Source: Anthopleura xanthogrammica
Lineage: Eukaryota; Cnidaria; Anthozoa; Actiniaria; Actiniidae
NCBI GenBank assembly: GCA_964019055.1
Contig: CAXHSA010000039.1
Location: 1-64,000 of the forward strand
Reading direction: 5' to 3'
Length of the DNA stretch: 64,000 nt
The position numbers and the translations under genes were made by a program. Below are positions 36,250-48,800 of the stretch, piece after piece. The notes below the pieces were generated by a model that saw nothing but the letters and a program-made list of their open reading frames with translations, was not told where the DNA came from and ran no database searches. Within the stretch, counting starts at the first letter, position 1. Every line of letters begins with the position of its first letter.

Positions 36250-39200
36250 ATGGGCTTTTGGCTGAGAATAGGTGCTTTTTGGTCAAAAAAACTGTTTTTT
36301 GCTGACCAAATTGGAATTTTGCTGAGAATTTTCTCTTGGTCCAAACACGACGTTTTCACTGCTAAACGCACCCTTTGGCCGAGAAAAGCACATTTTCGGT
36401 GTCCAAAACACTGTTTTGCTGGGAAAAAAACCTTTTTAGCCCCAAAAACTGAAAAATGGCTATTTTGGCTCTCAAAACCAGGTTTTTCGCTGACGGCGTG
36501 ACCGGTTGGCTGAAACCCCCACTTTTTGCTCCTGAAAATACCTCTTGAGATAAAAACACGACTTTTTGGCGAAAAAAAATGGGCTTTTGGCTGAGAATAG
36601 GTGCTTTTTGGTCAAAAAAACTGTTTTTTGCTGACCAAATTGGAATTTTGCTGAGAATTTTCTCTTGGTCCAAACACGACGTTTTCACTGCTAAACGCAC
36701 CCTTTGGCCGAGAAAAGCACATTTTCGGTGTCCAAAACACTGTTTTGCTGGGAAAAAAACCTTTTTAGCCCCAAAAACTGAAAAATGGCTATTTTGGCTC
36801 TCAAAACCAGGTTTTTCGCTGACGGCGTGACCGGTTGGCTGAAACCCCCACTTTTTGCTCCTGAAAATACCTCTTGAGATAAAAACACGACTTTTTGGCG
36901 AAAAAAAATGGGCTTTTGGCTGAGAATAGGTGCTTTTTGGTCAAAAAAACTGTTTTTTGCTGACCAAATTGGAATTTTGCTGAGAATTTTCTCTTGGTCC
37001 AAACACGACGTTTTCACTGCTAAACGCACCCTTTGGCCGAGAAAAGCACATTTTCGGTGTCCAAAACACTGTTTTGCTGGGAAAAAAACCTTTTTAGCCC
37101 CAAAAACTGAAAAATGGCTATTTTGGCTCTCAAAACCAGGTTTTTCGCTGACGGCGTGACCGGTTGGCTGAAACCCCCACTTTTTGCTCCTGAAAATACC
37201 TCTTGAGATAAAAACACGACTTTTTGGCGAAAAAAAATGGGCTTTTGGCTGAGAATAGGTGCTTTTTGGTCAAAAAAACTGTTTTTTGCTGACCAAATTG
37301 GAATTTTGCTGAGAATTTTCTCTTGGTCCAAACACGACGTTTTCACTGCTAAACGCACCCTTTGGCCGAGAAAAGCACATTTTCGGTGTCCAAAACACTG
37401 TTTTGCTGGGAAAAAAACCTTTTTAGCCCCAAAAACTGAAAAATGGCTATTTTGGCTCTCAAAACCAGGTTTTTCGCTGACGGCGTGACCGGTTGGCTGA
37501 AACCCCCACTTTTTGCTCCTGAAAATACCTCTTGAGATAAAAACACGACTTTTTGGCGAAAAAAAATGGGCTTTTGGCTGAGAATAGGTGCTTTTTGGTC
37601 AAAAAAACTGTTTTTTGCTGACCAAATTGGAATTTTGCTGAGAATTTTCTCTTGGTCCAAACACGACGTTTTCACTGCTAAACGCACCCTTTGGCCGAGA
37701 AAAGCACATTTTCGGTGTCCAAAACACTGTTTTGCTGGGAAAAAAACCTTTTTAGCCCCAAAAACTGAAAAATGGCTATTTTGGCTCTCAAAACCAGGTT
37801 TTTCGCTGACGGCGTGACCGGTTGGCTGAAACCCCCACTTTTTGCTCCTGAAAATACCTCTTGAGATAAAAACACGACTTTTTGGCGAAAAAAAATGGGC
37901 TTTTGGCTGAGAATAGGTGCTTTTTGGTCAAAAAAACTGTTTTTTGCTGACCAAATTGGAATTTTGCTGAGAATTTTCTCTTGGTCCAAACACGACGTTT
38001 TCACTGCTAAACGCACCCTTTGGCCGAGAAAAGCACATTTTCGGTGTCCAAAACACTGTTTTGCTGGGAAAAAAACCTTTTTAGCCCCAAAAACTGAAAA
38101 ATGGCTATTTTGGCTCTCAAAACCAGGTTTTTCGCTGACGGCGTGACCGGTTGGCTGAAACCCCCACTTTTTGCTCCTGAAAATACCTCTTGAGATAAAA
38201 ACACGACTTTTTGGCGAAAAAAAATGGGCTTTTGGCTGAGAATAGGTGCTTTTTGGTCAAAAAAACTGTTTTTTGCTGACCAAATTGGAATTTTGCTGAG
38301 AATTTTCTCTTGGTCCAAACACGACGTTTTCACTGCTAAACGCACCCTTTGGCCGAGAAAAGCACATTTTCGGTGTCCAAAACACTGTTTTGCTGGGAAA
38401 AAAACCTTTTTAGCCCCAAAAACTGAAAAATGGCTATTTTGGCTCTCAAAACCAGGTTTTTCGCTGACGGCGTGACCGGTTGGCTGAAACCCCCACTTTT
38501 TGCTCCTGAAAATACCTCTTGAGATAAAAACACGACTTTTTGGCGAAAAAAAATGGGCTTTTGGCTGAGAATAGGTGCTTTTTGGTCAAAAAAACTGTTT
38601 TTTGCTGACCAAATTGGAATTTTGCTGAGAATTTTCTCTTGGTCCAAACACGACGTTTTCACTGCTAAACGCACCCTTTGGCCGAGAAAAGCACATTTTC
38701 GGTGTCCAAAACACTGTTTTGCTGGGAAAAAAACCTTTTTAGCCCCAAAAACTGAAAAATGGCTATTTTGGCTCTCAAAACCAGGTTTTTCGCTGACGGC
38801 GTGACCGGTTGGCTGAAACCCCCACTTTTTGCTCCTGAAAATACCTCTTGAGATAAAAACACGACTTTTTGGCGAAAAAAAATGGGCTTTTGGCTGAGAA
38901 TAGGTGCTTTTTGGTCAAAAAAACTGTTTTTTGCTGACCAAATTGGAATTTTGCTGAGAATTTTCTCTTGGTCCAAACACGACGTTTTCACTGCTAAACG
39001 CACCCTTTGGCCGAGAAAAGCACATTTTCGGTGTCCAAAACACTGTTTTGCTGGAGAAAAAACCTTTTTAGCCCCAAAAACTGAAAAATGGCTATTTTGG
39101 CTCTCAAAACCAGGTTTTTCGCTGACGGCGTGACCGGTTGGCTGAAACCCCCACTTTTTGCTCCTGAAAATACCTCTTGAGATAAAAACACGACTTTTTG

Positions 39201-41186
39201 GCGAAAAAAAATGGGCTTTTGGCTGAGAATAGGTGCTTTTTGGTCAAAAAAACTGTTTTTTGCTGACCAAATTGGAATTTTGCTGAGAATTTTCTCTTGG
39301 TCCAAACACGACGTTTTCACTGCTAAACGCACCCTTTGGCCGAGAAAAGCACATTTTCGGTGTCCAAAACACTGTTTTGCTGGGAAAAAAACCTTTTTAG
39401 CCCCAAAAACTGAAAAATGGCTATTTTGGCTCTCAAAACCAGGTTTTTCGCTGACGGCGTGACCGGTTGGCTGAAACCCCCACTTTTTGCTCCTGAAAAT
39501 ACCTCTTGAGATAAAAACACGACTTTTTGGCGAAAAAAAATGGGCTTTTGGCTGAGAATAGGTGCTTTTTGGTCAAAAAAACTGTTTTTTGCTGACCAAA
39601 TTGGAATTTTGCTGAGAATTTTCTCTTGGTCCAAACACGACGTTTTCACTGCTAAACGCACCCTTTGGCCGAGAAAAGCACATTTTCGGTGTCCAAAACA
39701 CTGTTTTGCTGGGAAAAAAACCTTTTTAGCCCCAAAAACTGAAAAATGGCTATTTTGGCTCTCAAAACCAGGTTTTTCGCTGACGGCGTGACCGGTTGGC
39801 TGAAACCCCCACTTTTTGCTCCTGAAAATACCTCTTGAGATAAAAACACGACTTTTTGGCGAAAAAAAATGGGCTTTTGGCTGAGAATAGGTGCTTTTTG
39901 GTCAAAAAAACTGTTTTTTGCTGACCAAATTGGAATTTTGCTGAGAATTTTCTCTTGGTCCAAACACGACGTTTTCACTGCTAAACGCACCCTTTGGCCG
40001 AGAAAAGCACATTTTCGGTGTCCAAAACACTGTTTTGCTGGGAAAAAAACCTTTTTAGCCCCAAAAACTGAAAAATGGCTATTTTGGCTCTCAAAAAACC
40101 AGGTTTTTCGCTGACGGCGTGACCGGTTGGCTGAAACCCCCACTTTTTGCTCCTGAAAATACCTCTTGAGATAAAAACACGACTTTTTGGCGAAAAAAAA
40201 TGGGGTTTTGGCTGAGAATAGGTGCTTTTTGGTCAAAAAAACTGTTTTTTGCTGACCAAATTGGAATTTTGCTGAGAATTTTCTCTTGGTCCAAACACGA
40301 CGTTTTCACTGCTAAACGCACCCTTTGGCCGAGAAAAGCACATTTTCGGTGTCCAAAACACTGTTTTGCTGGGAAAAAAACCTTTTTAGCCCCAAAAACT
40401 GAAAAATGGCTATTTTGGCTCTCAAAACCAGGTTTTTCGCTGACGGCGTGACCGGTTGGCTGAAACCCCCACTTTTTGCTCCTGAAAATACCTCTTGAGA
40501 TAAAAACACGACTTTTTGGCGAAAAAAAATGGGCTTTTGGCTGAGAATAGGTGCTTTTTGGTCAAAAAAACTGTTTTTTGCTGACCAAATTGGAATTTTG
40601 CTGAGAATTTTCTCTTGGTCCAAACACGACGTTTTCACTGCTAAACGCACCCTTTGGCCGAGAAAAGCACATTTTCGGTGTCCAAAACACTGTTTTGCTG
40701 GGAAAAAAACCTTTTTAGCCCCAAAAACTGAAAAATGGCTATTTTGGCTCTCAAAACCAGGTTTTTCGCTGACGGCGTGACCGGTTGGCTGAAACCCCCA
40801 CTTTTTGCTCCTGAAAATACCTCTTGAGATAAAAACACGACTTTTTGGCGAAAAAAAATGGGGTTTTGGCTGAGAATAGGTGCTTTTTGGTCAAAAAAAC
40901 TGTTTTTTGCTGACCAAATTGGAATTTTGCTGAGAATTTTCTCTTGGTCCAAACACGACGTTTTCACTGCTAAACGCACCCTTTGGCCGAGAAAAGCACA
41001 TTTTCGGTGTCCAAAACACTGTTTTGCTGGGAAAAAAACCTTTTTAGCCCCAAAAACTGAAAAATGGCTATTTTGGCTCTCAAAACCAGGTTTTTCGCTG
41101 ACGGCGTGACCGGTTGGCTGAAACCCCCACTTTTTGCTCCTGAAAATACCTCTTGAGATAAAAACACGACTTTTTGGCGAAAAAAA

Positions 41187-44100
41187 ATGGGCTTTTGGCT
41201 GAGAATAGGTGCTTTTTGGTCAAAAAAACTGTTTTTTGCTGACCAAATTGGAATTTTGCTGAGAATTTTCTCTTGGTCCAAACACGACGTTTTCACTGCT
41301 AAACGCACCCTTTGGCCGAGAAAAGCACATTTTCGGTGTCCAAAACACTGTTTTGCTGGGAAAAAAACCTTTTTAGCCCCAAAAACTGAAAAATGGCTAT
41401 TTTGGCTCTCAAAACCAGGTTTTTCGCTGACGGCGTGACCGGTTGGCTGAAACCCCCACTTTTTCCTCCTGAAAATACCTCTTGAGATAAAAACACGACT
41501 TTTTGGCGAAAAAAAAATGGGGTTTTGGCTGAGAATTGGTGCTTTTTGGTCAAAAAAACTGTTTTTTGCTGACCAAATTGGAATTTTGCTGAGAATTTTC
41601 TCTTGGTCCAAACACGACGTTTTCACTGCTAAACGCACCCTTTGGCCGAGAAAAGCACATTTTCGGTGTCCAAAACACTGTTTTGCTGGGAAAAAAACCT
41701 TTTTAGCCCCAAAAACTGAAAAATGGCTATTTTGGCTCTCAAAAAACCAGGTTTTTCGCTGACGGCGTGACCGGTTGGCTGAAACCCCCACTTTTTGCTC
41801 CTGAAAATACCTCTTGAGATAAAAACACGACTTTTTGGCGAAAAAAAATGGGCTTTTGGCTGAGAATAGGTGCTTTTTGGTCAAAAAAACTGTTTTTTGC
41901 TGACCAAATTGGAATTTTGCTGAGAATTTTCTCTTGGTCCAAACACGACGTTTTCACTGCTAAACGCACCCTTTGGCCGAGAAAAGCACATTTTCGGTGT
42001 CCAAAACACTGTTTTGCTGGGAAAAAAACCTTTTTAGCCCCAAAAACTGAAAAATGGCTATTTTGGCTCTCAAAAAACCAGGTTTTTCGCTGACGGCGTG
42101 ACCGGTTGGCTGAAACCCCCACTTTTTGCTCCTGAAAATACCTCTTGAGATAAAAACACGACTTTTTGGCGAAAAAAAATGGGCTTTTGGCTGAGAATAG
42201 GTGCTTTTTGGTCAAAAAAACTGTTTTTTGCTGACCAAATTGGAATTTTGCTGAGAATTTTCTCTTGGTCCAAACACGACGTTTTCACTGCTAAACGCAC
42301 CCTTTGGCCGAGAAAAGCACATTTTCGGTGTCCAAAACACTGTTTTGCTGGGGAAAAAACCTTTTTAGCCCCAAAAACTGAAAAATGGCTATTTTGGCTC
42401 TCAAAACCAGGTTTTTCGCTGACGGCGTGACCGGTTGGCTGAAACCCCCACTTTTTGCTCCTGAAAATACCTCTTGAGATAAAAACACGACTTTTTGGCG
42501 AAAAAAAATGGGGTTTTGGCTGAGAATAGGTGCTTTTTGGTCAAAAAAACTGTTTTTTGCTGACCAAATTGGAATTTTGCTGAGAATTTTCTCTTGGTCC
42601 AAACACGACGTTTTCACTGCTAAACGCACCCTTTGGCCGAGAAAAGCACATTTTCGGTGTCCAAAACACTGTTTTGCTGGGAAAAAAACCTTTTTAGCCC
42701 CAAAAACTGAAAAATGGCTATTTTGGCTCTCAAAACCAGGTTTTTCGCTGACGGCGTGACCGGTTGGCTGAAACCCCCACTTTTTGCTCCTGAAAATACC
42801 TCTTGAGATAAAAACACGACTTTTTGGCGAAAAAAAATGGGCTTTTGGCTGAGAATAGGTGCTTTTTGGTCAAAAAAACTGTTTTTTGCTGACCAAATTG
42901 AAATTTTGCTGAGAATTTTCTCTTGGTCCAAACACGACGTTTTCACTGCTAAACGCACCCTTTGGCCGAGAAAAGCACATTTTCGGTGTCCAAAACACTG
43001 TTTTGCTGGGAAAAAAACCTTTTTAGCCCCAAAAACTGAAAAATGGCTATTTTGGCTCTCAAAACCAGGTTTTTCGCTGACGGCGTGACCGGTTGGCTGA
43101 AACCCCCACTTTTTGCTCCTGAAAATACCTCTTGAGATAAAAACACGACTTTTTGGCGAAAAAAAATGGGCTTTTGGCTGAGAATAGGTGCTTTTTGGTC
43201 AAAAAAACTGTTTTTTGCTGACCAAATTGGAATTTTGCTGAGAATTTTCTCTTGGTCCAAACACGACGTTTTCACTGCTAAACGCACCCTTTGGCCGAGA
43301 AAAGCACATTTTCGGTGTCCAAAACACTGTTTTGCTGGGAAAAAAACCTTTTTAGCCCCAAAAACTGAAAAATGGCTATTTTGGCTCTCAAAACCAGGTT
43401 TTTCGCTGACGGCGTGACCGGTTGGCTGAAACCCCCACTTTTTGCTCCTGAAAATACCTCTTGAGATAAAAACACGACTTTTTGGCGAAAAAAAATGGGC
43501 TTTTGGCTGAGAATAGGTGCTTTTTGGTCAAAAAAACTGTTTTTTGCTGACCAAATTGGAATTTTGCTGAGAATTTTCTCTTGGTCCAAACACGACGTTT
43601 TCACTGCTAAACGCACCCTTTGGCCGAGAAAAGCACATTTTCGGTGTCCAAAACACTGTTTTGCTGGGAAAAAAACCTTTTTAGCCCCAAAAACTGAAAA
43701 ATGGCTATTTTGGCTCTCAAAACCAGGTTTTTCGCTGACGGCGTGACCGGTTGGCTGAAACCCCCACTTTTTGCTCCTGAAAATACCTCTTGAGATAAAA
43801 ACACGACTTTTTGGCGAAAAAAAAATGGGGTTTTGGCTGAGAATTGGTGCTTTTTGGTCAAAAAAACTGTTTTTTGCTGACCAAATTGGAATTTTGCTGA
43901 GAATTTTCTCTTGGTCCAAACACGACGTTTTCACTGCTAAACGCACCCTTTGGCCGAGAAAAGCACATTTTCGGTGTCCAAAACACTGTTTTGCTGGGAA
44001 AAAAACCTTTTTAGCCCCAAAAACTGAAAAATGGCTATTTTGGCTCTCAAAAAACCAGGTTTTTCGCTGACGGCGTGACCGGTTGGCTGAAACCCCCACT

Positions 44101-45802
44101 TTTTGCTCCTGAAAATACCTCTTGAGATAAAAACACGACTTTTTGGCGAAAAAAAATGGGGTTTTGGCTGAGAATAGGTGCTTTTTGGTCAAAAAAACTG
44201 TTTTTTGCTGACCAAATTGGAATTTTGCTGAGAATTTTCTCTTGGTCCAAACACGACGTTTTCACTGCTAAACGCACCCTTTGGCCGAGAAAAGCACATT
44301 TTCGGTGTCCAAAACACTGTTTTGCTGGGAAAAAAACCTTTTTAGCCCCAAAAACTGAAAAATGGCTATTTTGGCTCTCAAAAAACCAGGTTTTTCGCTG
44401 ACGGCGTGACCGGTTGGCTGAAACCCCCACTTTTTGCTCCTGAAAATACCTCTTGAGATAAAAACACGACTTTTTGGCGAAAAAAAATGGGCTTTTGGCT
44501 GAGAATAGGTGCTTTTTGGTCAAAAAAACTGTTTTTTGCTGACCAAATTGGAATTTTGCTGAGAATTTTCTCTTGGTCCAAACACGACGTTTTCACTGCT
44601 AAACGCACCCTTTGGCCGAGAAAAGCACATTTTCGGTGTCCAAAACACTGTTTTGCTGGGGAAAAAACCTTTTTAGCCCCAAAAACTGAAAAATGGCTAT
44701 TTTGGCTCTCAAAACCAGGTTTTTCGCTGACGGCGTGACCGGTTGGCTGAAACCCCCACTTTTTGCTCCTGAAAATACCTCTTGAGATAAAAACACGACT
44801 TTTTGGCGAAAAAAAATGGGGTTTTGGCTGAGAATAGGTGCTTTTTGGTCAAAAAAACTGTTTTTTGCTGACCAAATTGGAATTTTGCTGAGAATTTTCT
44901 CTTGGTCCAAACACGACGTTTTCACTGCTAAACGCACCCTTTGGCCGAGAAAAGCACATTTTCGGTGTCCAAAACACTGTTTTGCTGGGAAAAAAACCTT
45001 TTTAGCCCCAAAAACTGAAAAATGGCTATTTTGGCTCTCAAAACCAGGTTTTTCGCTGACGGCGTGACCGGTTGGCTGAAACCCCCACTTTTTGCTCCTG
45101 AAAATACCTCTTGAGATAAAAACACGACTTTTTGGCGAAAAAAAATGGGCTTTTGGCTGAGAATAGGTGCTTTTTGGTCAAAAAAACTGTTTTTTGCTGA
45201 CCAAATTGAAATTTTGCTGAGAATTTTCTCTTGGTCCAAACACGACGTTTTCACTGCTAAACGCACCCTTTGGCCGAGAAAAGCACATTTTCGGTGTCCA
45301 AAACACTGTTTTGCTGGGAAAAAAACCTTTTTAGCCCCAAAAACTGAAAAATGGCTATTTTGGCTCTCAAAACCAGGTTTTTCGCTGACGGCGTGACCGG
45401 TTGGCTGAAACCCCCACTTTTTGCTCCTGAAAATACCTCTTGAGATAAAAACACGACTTTTTGGCGAAAAAAAATGGGCTTTTGGCTGAGAATAGGTGCT
45501 TTTTGGTCAAAAAAACTGTTTTTTGCTGACCAAATTGGAATTTTGCTGAGAATTTTCTCTTGGTCCAAACACGACGTTTTCACTGCTAAACGCACCCTTT
45601 GGCCGAGAAAAGCACATTTTCGGTGTCCAAAACACTGTTTTGCTGGGAAAAAAACCTTTTTAGCCCCAAAAACTGAAAAATGGCTATTTTGGCTCTCAAA
45701 ACCAGGTTTTTCGCTGACGGCGTGACCGGTTGGCTGAAACCCCCACTTTTTGCTCCTGAAAATACCTCTTGAGATAAAAACACGACTTTTTGGCGAAAAA
45801 AA
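41187..45802 (+). repeat. Seven-monomer higher-order repeat, two tandem copies (2308 bp each)
   Basis: Copies 41187-43494 and 43495-45802 have the same sequence of unit lengths (330, 331, 331, 329, 329, 329, 329). They share diagnostic variants in the same order: GAGAATTGGTGC in unit 2, CTCAAAAAACC in units 2 and 3, GCTGGGGAAAA in unit 4, the GGGG type in unit 5, and CAAATTGAAATT in unit 6. I saw only a few differences (near 41465, and C against G at the start of unit 3). This is a recent block duplication within the array. Confidence 0.9.
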
Positions 45803-48800
45803 ATGGGCTTTTGGCTGAGAATAGGTGCTTTTTGGTCAAAAAAACTGTTTTTTGCTGACCAAATTGGAATTTTGCTGAGAATTTTCTCTTGGTCCAAACA
45901 CGACGTTTTCACTGCTAAACGCACCCTTTGGCCGAGAAAAGCACATTTTCGGTGTCCAAAACACTGTTTTGCTGGGTTAAAAACCTTTTTAGCCCCAAAA
46001 ACTGAAAAATGGCTATTTTGGCTCTCAAAACCAGGTTTTTCGCTGACGGCGTGACCGGTTGGCTGAAACCCCCACTTTTTGCTCCTGAAAATACCTCGTG
46101 AGATAAAAACATGACTTTTTGGCGAAAAGAAATGGGGTTTTGGCTGAGAATAGGTGCTTTTTGGTCAAAAAAACTGTTTTTTGCTGACCAAATTGGAATT
46201 TTGCTGAGAATTTTCTCTTGGTCCAAACACGACGTTTTCACTGCTAAACGCACCCTTTGGCCGAGAAAAGCACATTTTCGGTGTCCAAAACACTGTTTTG
46301 CTGGGAAAAAAACCTTTTTAGCCCCAAAAACTGAAAAATGGCTATTTTGGCTCTCAAAACCAGGTTTTTCGCTGACGGCGTGACCGGTTGGCTGAAACCC
46401 CCACTTTTTGCTCCTGAAAATACCTCTTGAGATAAAAACACGACTTTTTGGCGAAAAAAAATGGGCTTTTGGCTGAGAATAGGTGCTTTTTGGTCAAAAA
46501 AACTGTTTTTTGCTGACCAAATTGGAATTTTGCTGAGAATTTTCTCTTGGTCCAAACACGACGTTTTCACTGCTAAACGCACCCTTTGGCCGAGAAAAGC
46601 ACATTTTCGGTGTCCAAAACACTGTTTTGCTGGGAAAAAAACCTTTTTAGCCCCAAAAACTGAAAAATGGCTATTTTGGCTCTCCAAACCAGGTTTTTCG
46701 CTGACGGCGTGACCGGTTGGCTGAAACCCCCACTTTTTGCTCCTGAAAATACCTCGTGAGATAAAAACATGACTTTTTGGCGAAAAAAAATGGGGTTTTG
46801 GCTGAGAATAGGTGCTTTTTGGTCAAAAAAACTGTTTTTTGCTGACCAAATTGGAATTTTGCTGAGAATTTTCTCTTGGTCCAAACACGACGTTTTCACT
46901 GCTAAACGCACCCTTTGGCCGAGAAAAGCACATTTTCGGTGTCCAAAACACTGTTTTGCTGGGGAAAAAACCTTTTTAGCCCCAAAAACTGAAAAATGGC
47001 TATTTTGGCTCTCAAAACCAGGTTTTTCGCTGACGGCGTGACCGGTTGGCTGAAACCCCCACTTTTTGCTCCTGAAAATACCTCTTGAGATAAAAACACG
47101 ACTTTTTGGCGAAAACAAATGGGGTTTTGGCTGAGAATAGGTGCTTTTTGGTCAAAAAAACTGTTTTTTGCTGACCAAATTGGAATTTTGCTGAGAATTT
47201 TCTCTTGGTCCAAACACGACGTTTTCACTGCTAAACGCACCCTTTGGCCGAGAAAAGCACATTTTCGGTGTCCAAAACACTGTTTTGCTGGGAAAAAAAC
47301 CTTTTTAGCCCCAAAAACTGAAAAATGGCTATTTTGGCTCTCAAAACCAGGTTTTTCGCTGACGGCGTGACCGGTTGGCTGAAACCCCCACTTTTTGCTC
47401 CTGAAAATACCTCTTGAGATAAAAACACGACTTTTTGGCGAAAAAAAATGGGGTTTTGGCTGAGAATAGGTGCTTTTTGGTCAAAAAAACTGTTTTTTGC
47501 TGACCAAATTGGAATTTTGCTGAGAATTTTCTCTTGGTCCAAACACGACGTTTTCACTGCTAAACGCACCCTTTGGCCGAGAAAAGCACATTTTCGGTGT
47601 CCAAAACACTGTTTTGCTGGGAAAAAAACCTTTTTAGCCCCAAAAACTGAAAAATGGCTATTTTGGCTCTCAAAACCAGGTTTTTCGCTGACGGCGTGAC
47701 CGGTTGGCTGAAACCCCCACTTTTTGCTCCTGAAAATACCTCTTGAGATAAAAACACGACTTTTTGGCGAAAAAAAATGGGGTTTTGGCTGAGAATAGGT
47801 GCTTTTTGGTCAAAAAAACTGTTTTTTGCTGACCAAATTGGAATTTTGCTGAGAATTTTCTCTTGGTCCAAACACGACGTTTTCACTGCTAAACGCACCC
47901 TTTGGCCGAGAAAAGCACATTTTCGGTGTCCAAAACACTGTTTTGCTGGGAAAAAAACCTTTTTAGCCCCAAAAACTGAAAAATGGCTATTTTGGCTCTC
48001 AAAACCAGGTTTTTCGCTGACGGCGTGATCGGTTGGCTGAAACCCCCACTTTTTGCTCCTGAAAATACCTCTTGAGATAAAAACACGACTTTTTGGCGAA
48101 AAAAAATGGGGTTTTGGCTGAGAATAGGTGCTTTTTGGTCAAAAAAACTGTTTTTTGCTGACCAAATTGGAATTTTGCTGAGAATTTTCTCTTGGTCCAA
48201 ACACGACGTTTTCACTGCTAAACGCACCCTTTGGCCGAGAAAAGCACATTTTCGGTGTCCAAAACACTGTTTTGCTGGGAAAAAAACCTTTTTAGCCCCA
48301 AAAACTGAAAAATGGCTATTTTGGCTCTCAAAACCAGGTTTTTCGCTGACAGCGTGACCGGTTGGCTGAAACCCCCACTTTTTGCTCCTGAAAATACCTC
48401 TTGAGATAAAAACACGACTTTTTGGCGAAAAAAAATGGGGTTTTGGCTGAGAATAGGTGCTTTTTGGTCAAAAAAACTGTTTTTTGCTGACCAAATTGGA
48501 ATTTTGCTGAGAATTTTCTCTTGGTCCAAACACGACGTTTTCACTGCTAAACGCACCCTTTGGCCGAGAAAAGCACATTTTCGGTGTCCAAAACACTGTT
48601 TTGCTGGGAAAAAAACCTTTTTAGCCCCAAAAACTGAAAAATGGCTATTTTGGCTCTCAAAACCAGGTTTTTCGCTGACGGCGTGACCGGTTGGCTGAAA
48701 CCCCCACTTTTTGCTCCTGAAAATACCTCTTGAGATAAAAACACGACTTTTTGGCGAAAAAAAATGGGGTTTTGGCTGAGAATAGGTGCTTTTTGGTCAA

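Noticed and set aside
40970..41884. Long minus-strand open frame of 304 codons across satellite units (also 43278-44192)
   Set aside because: It arises from 330- and 331-bp unit variants that alter the frame step. The encoded sequence is only translated satellite.
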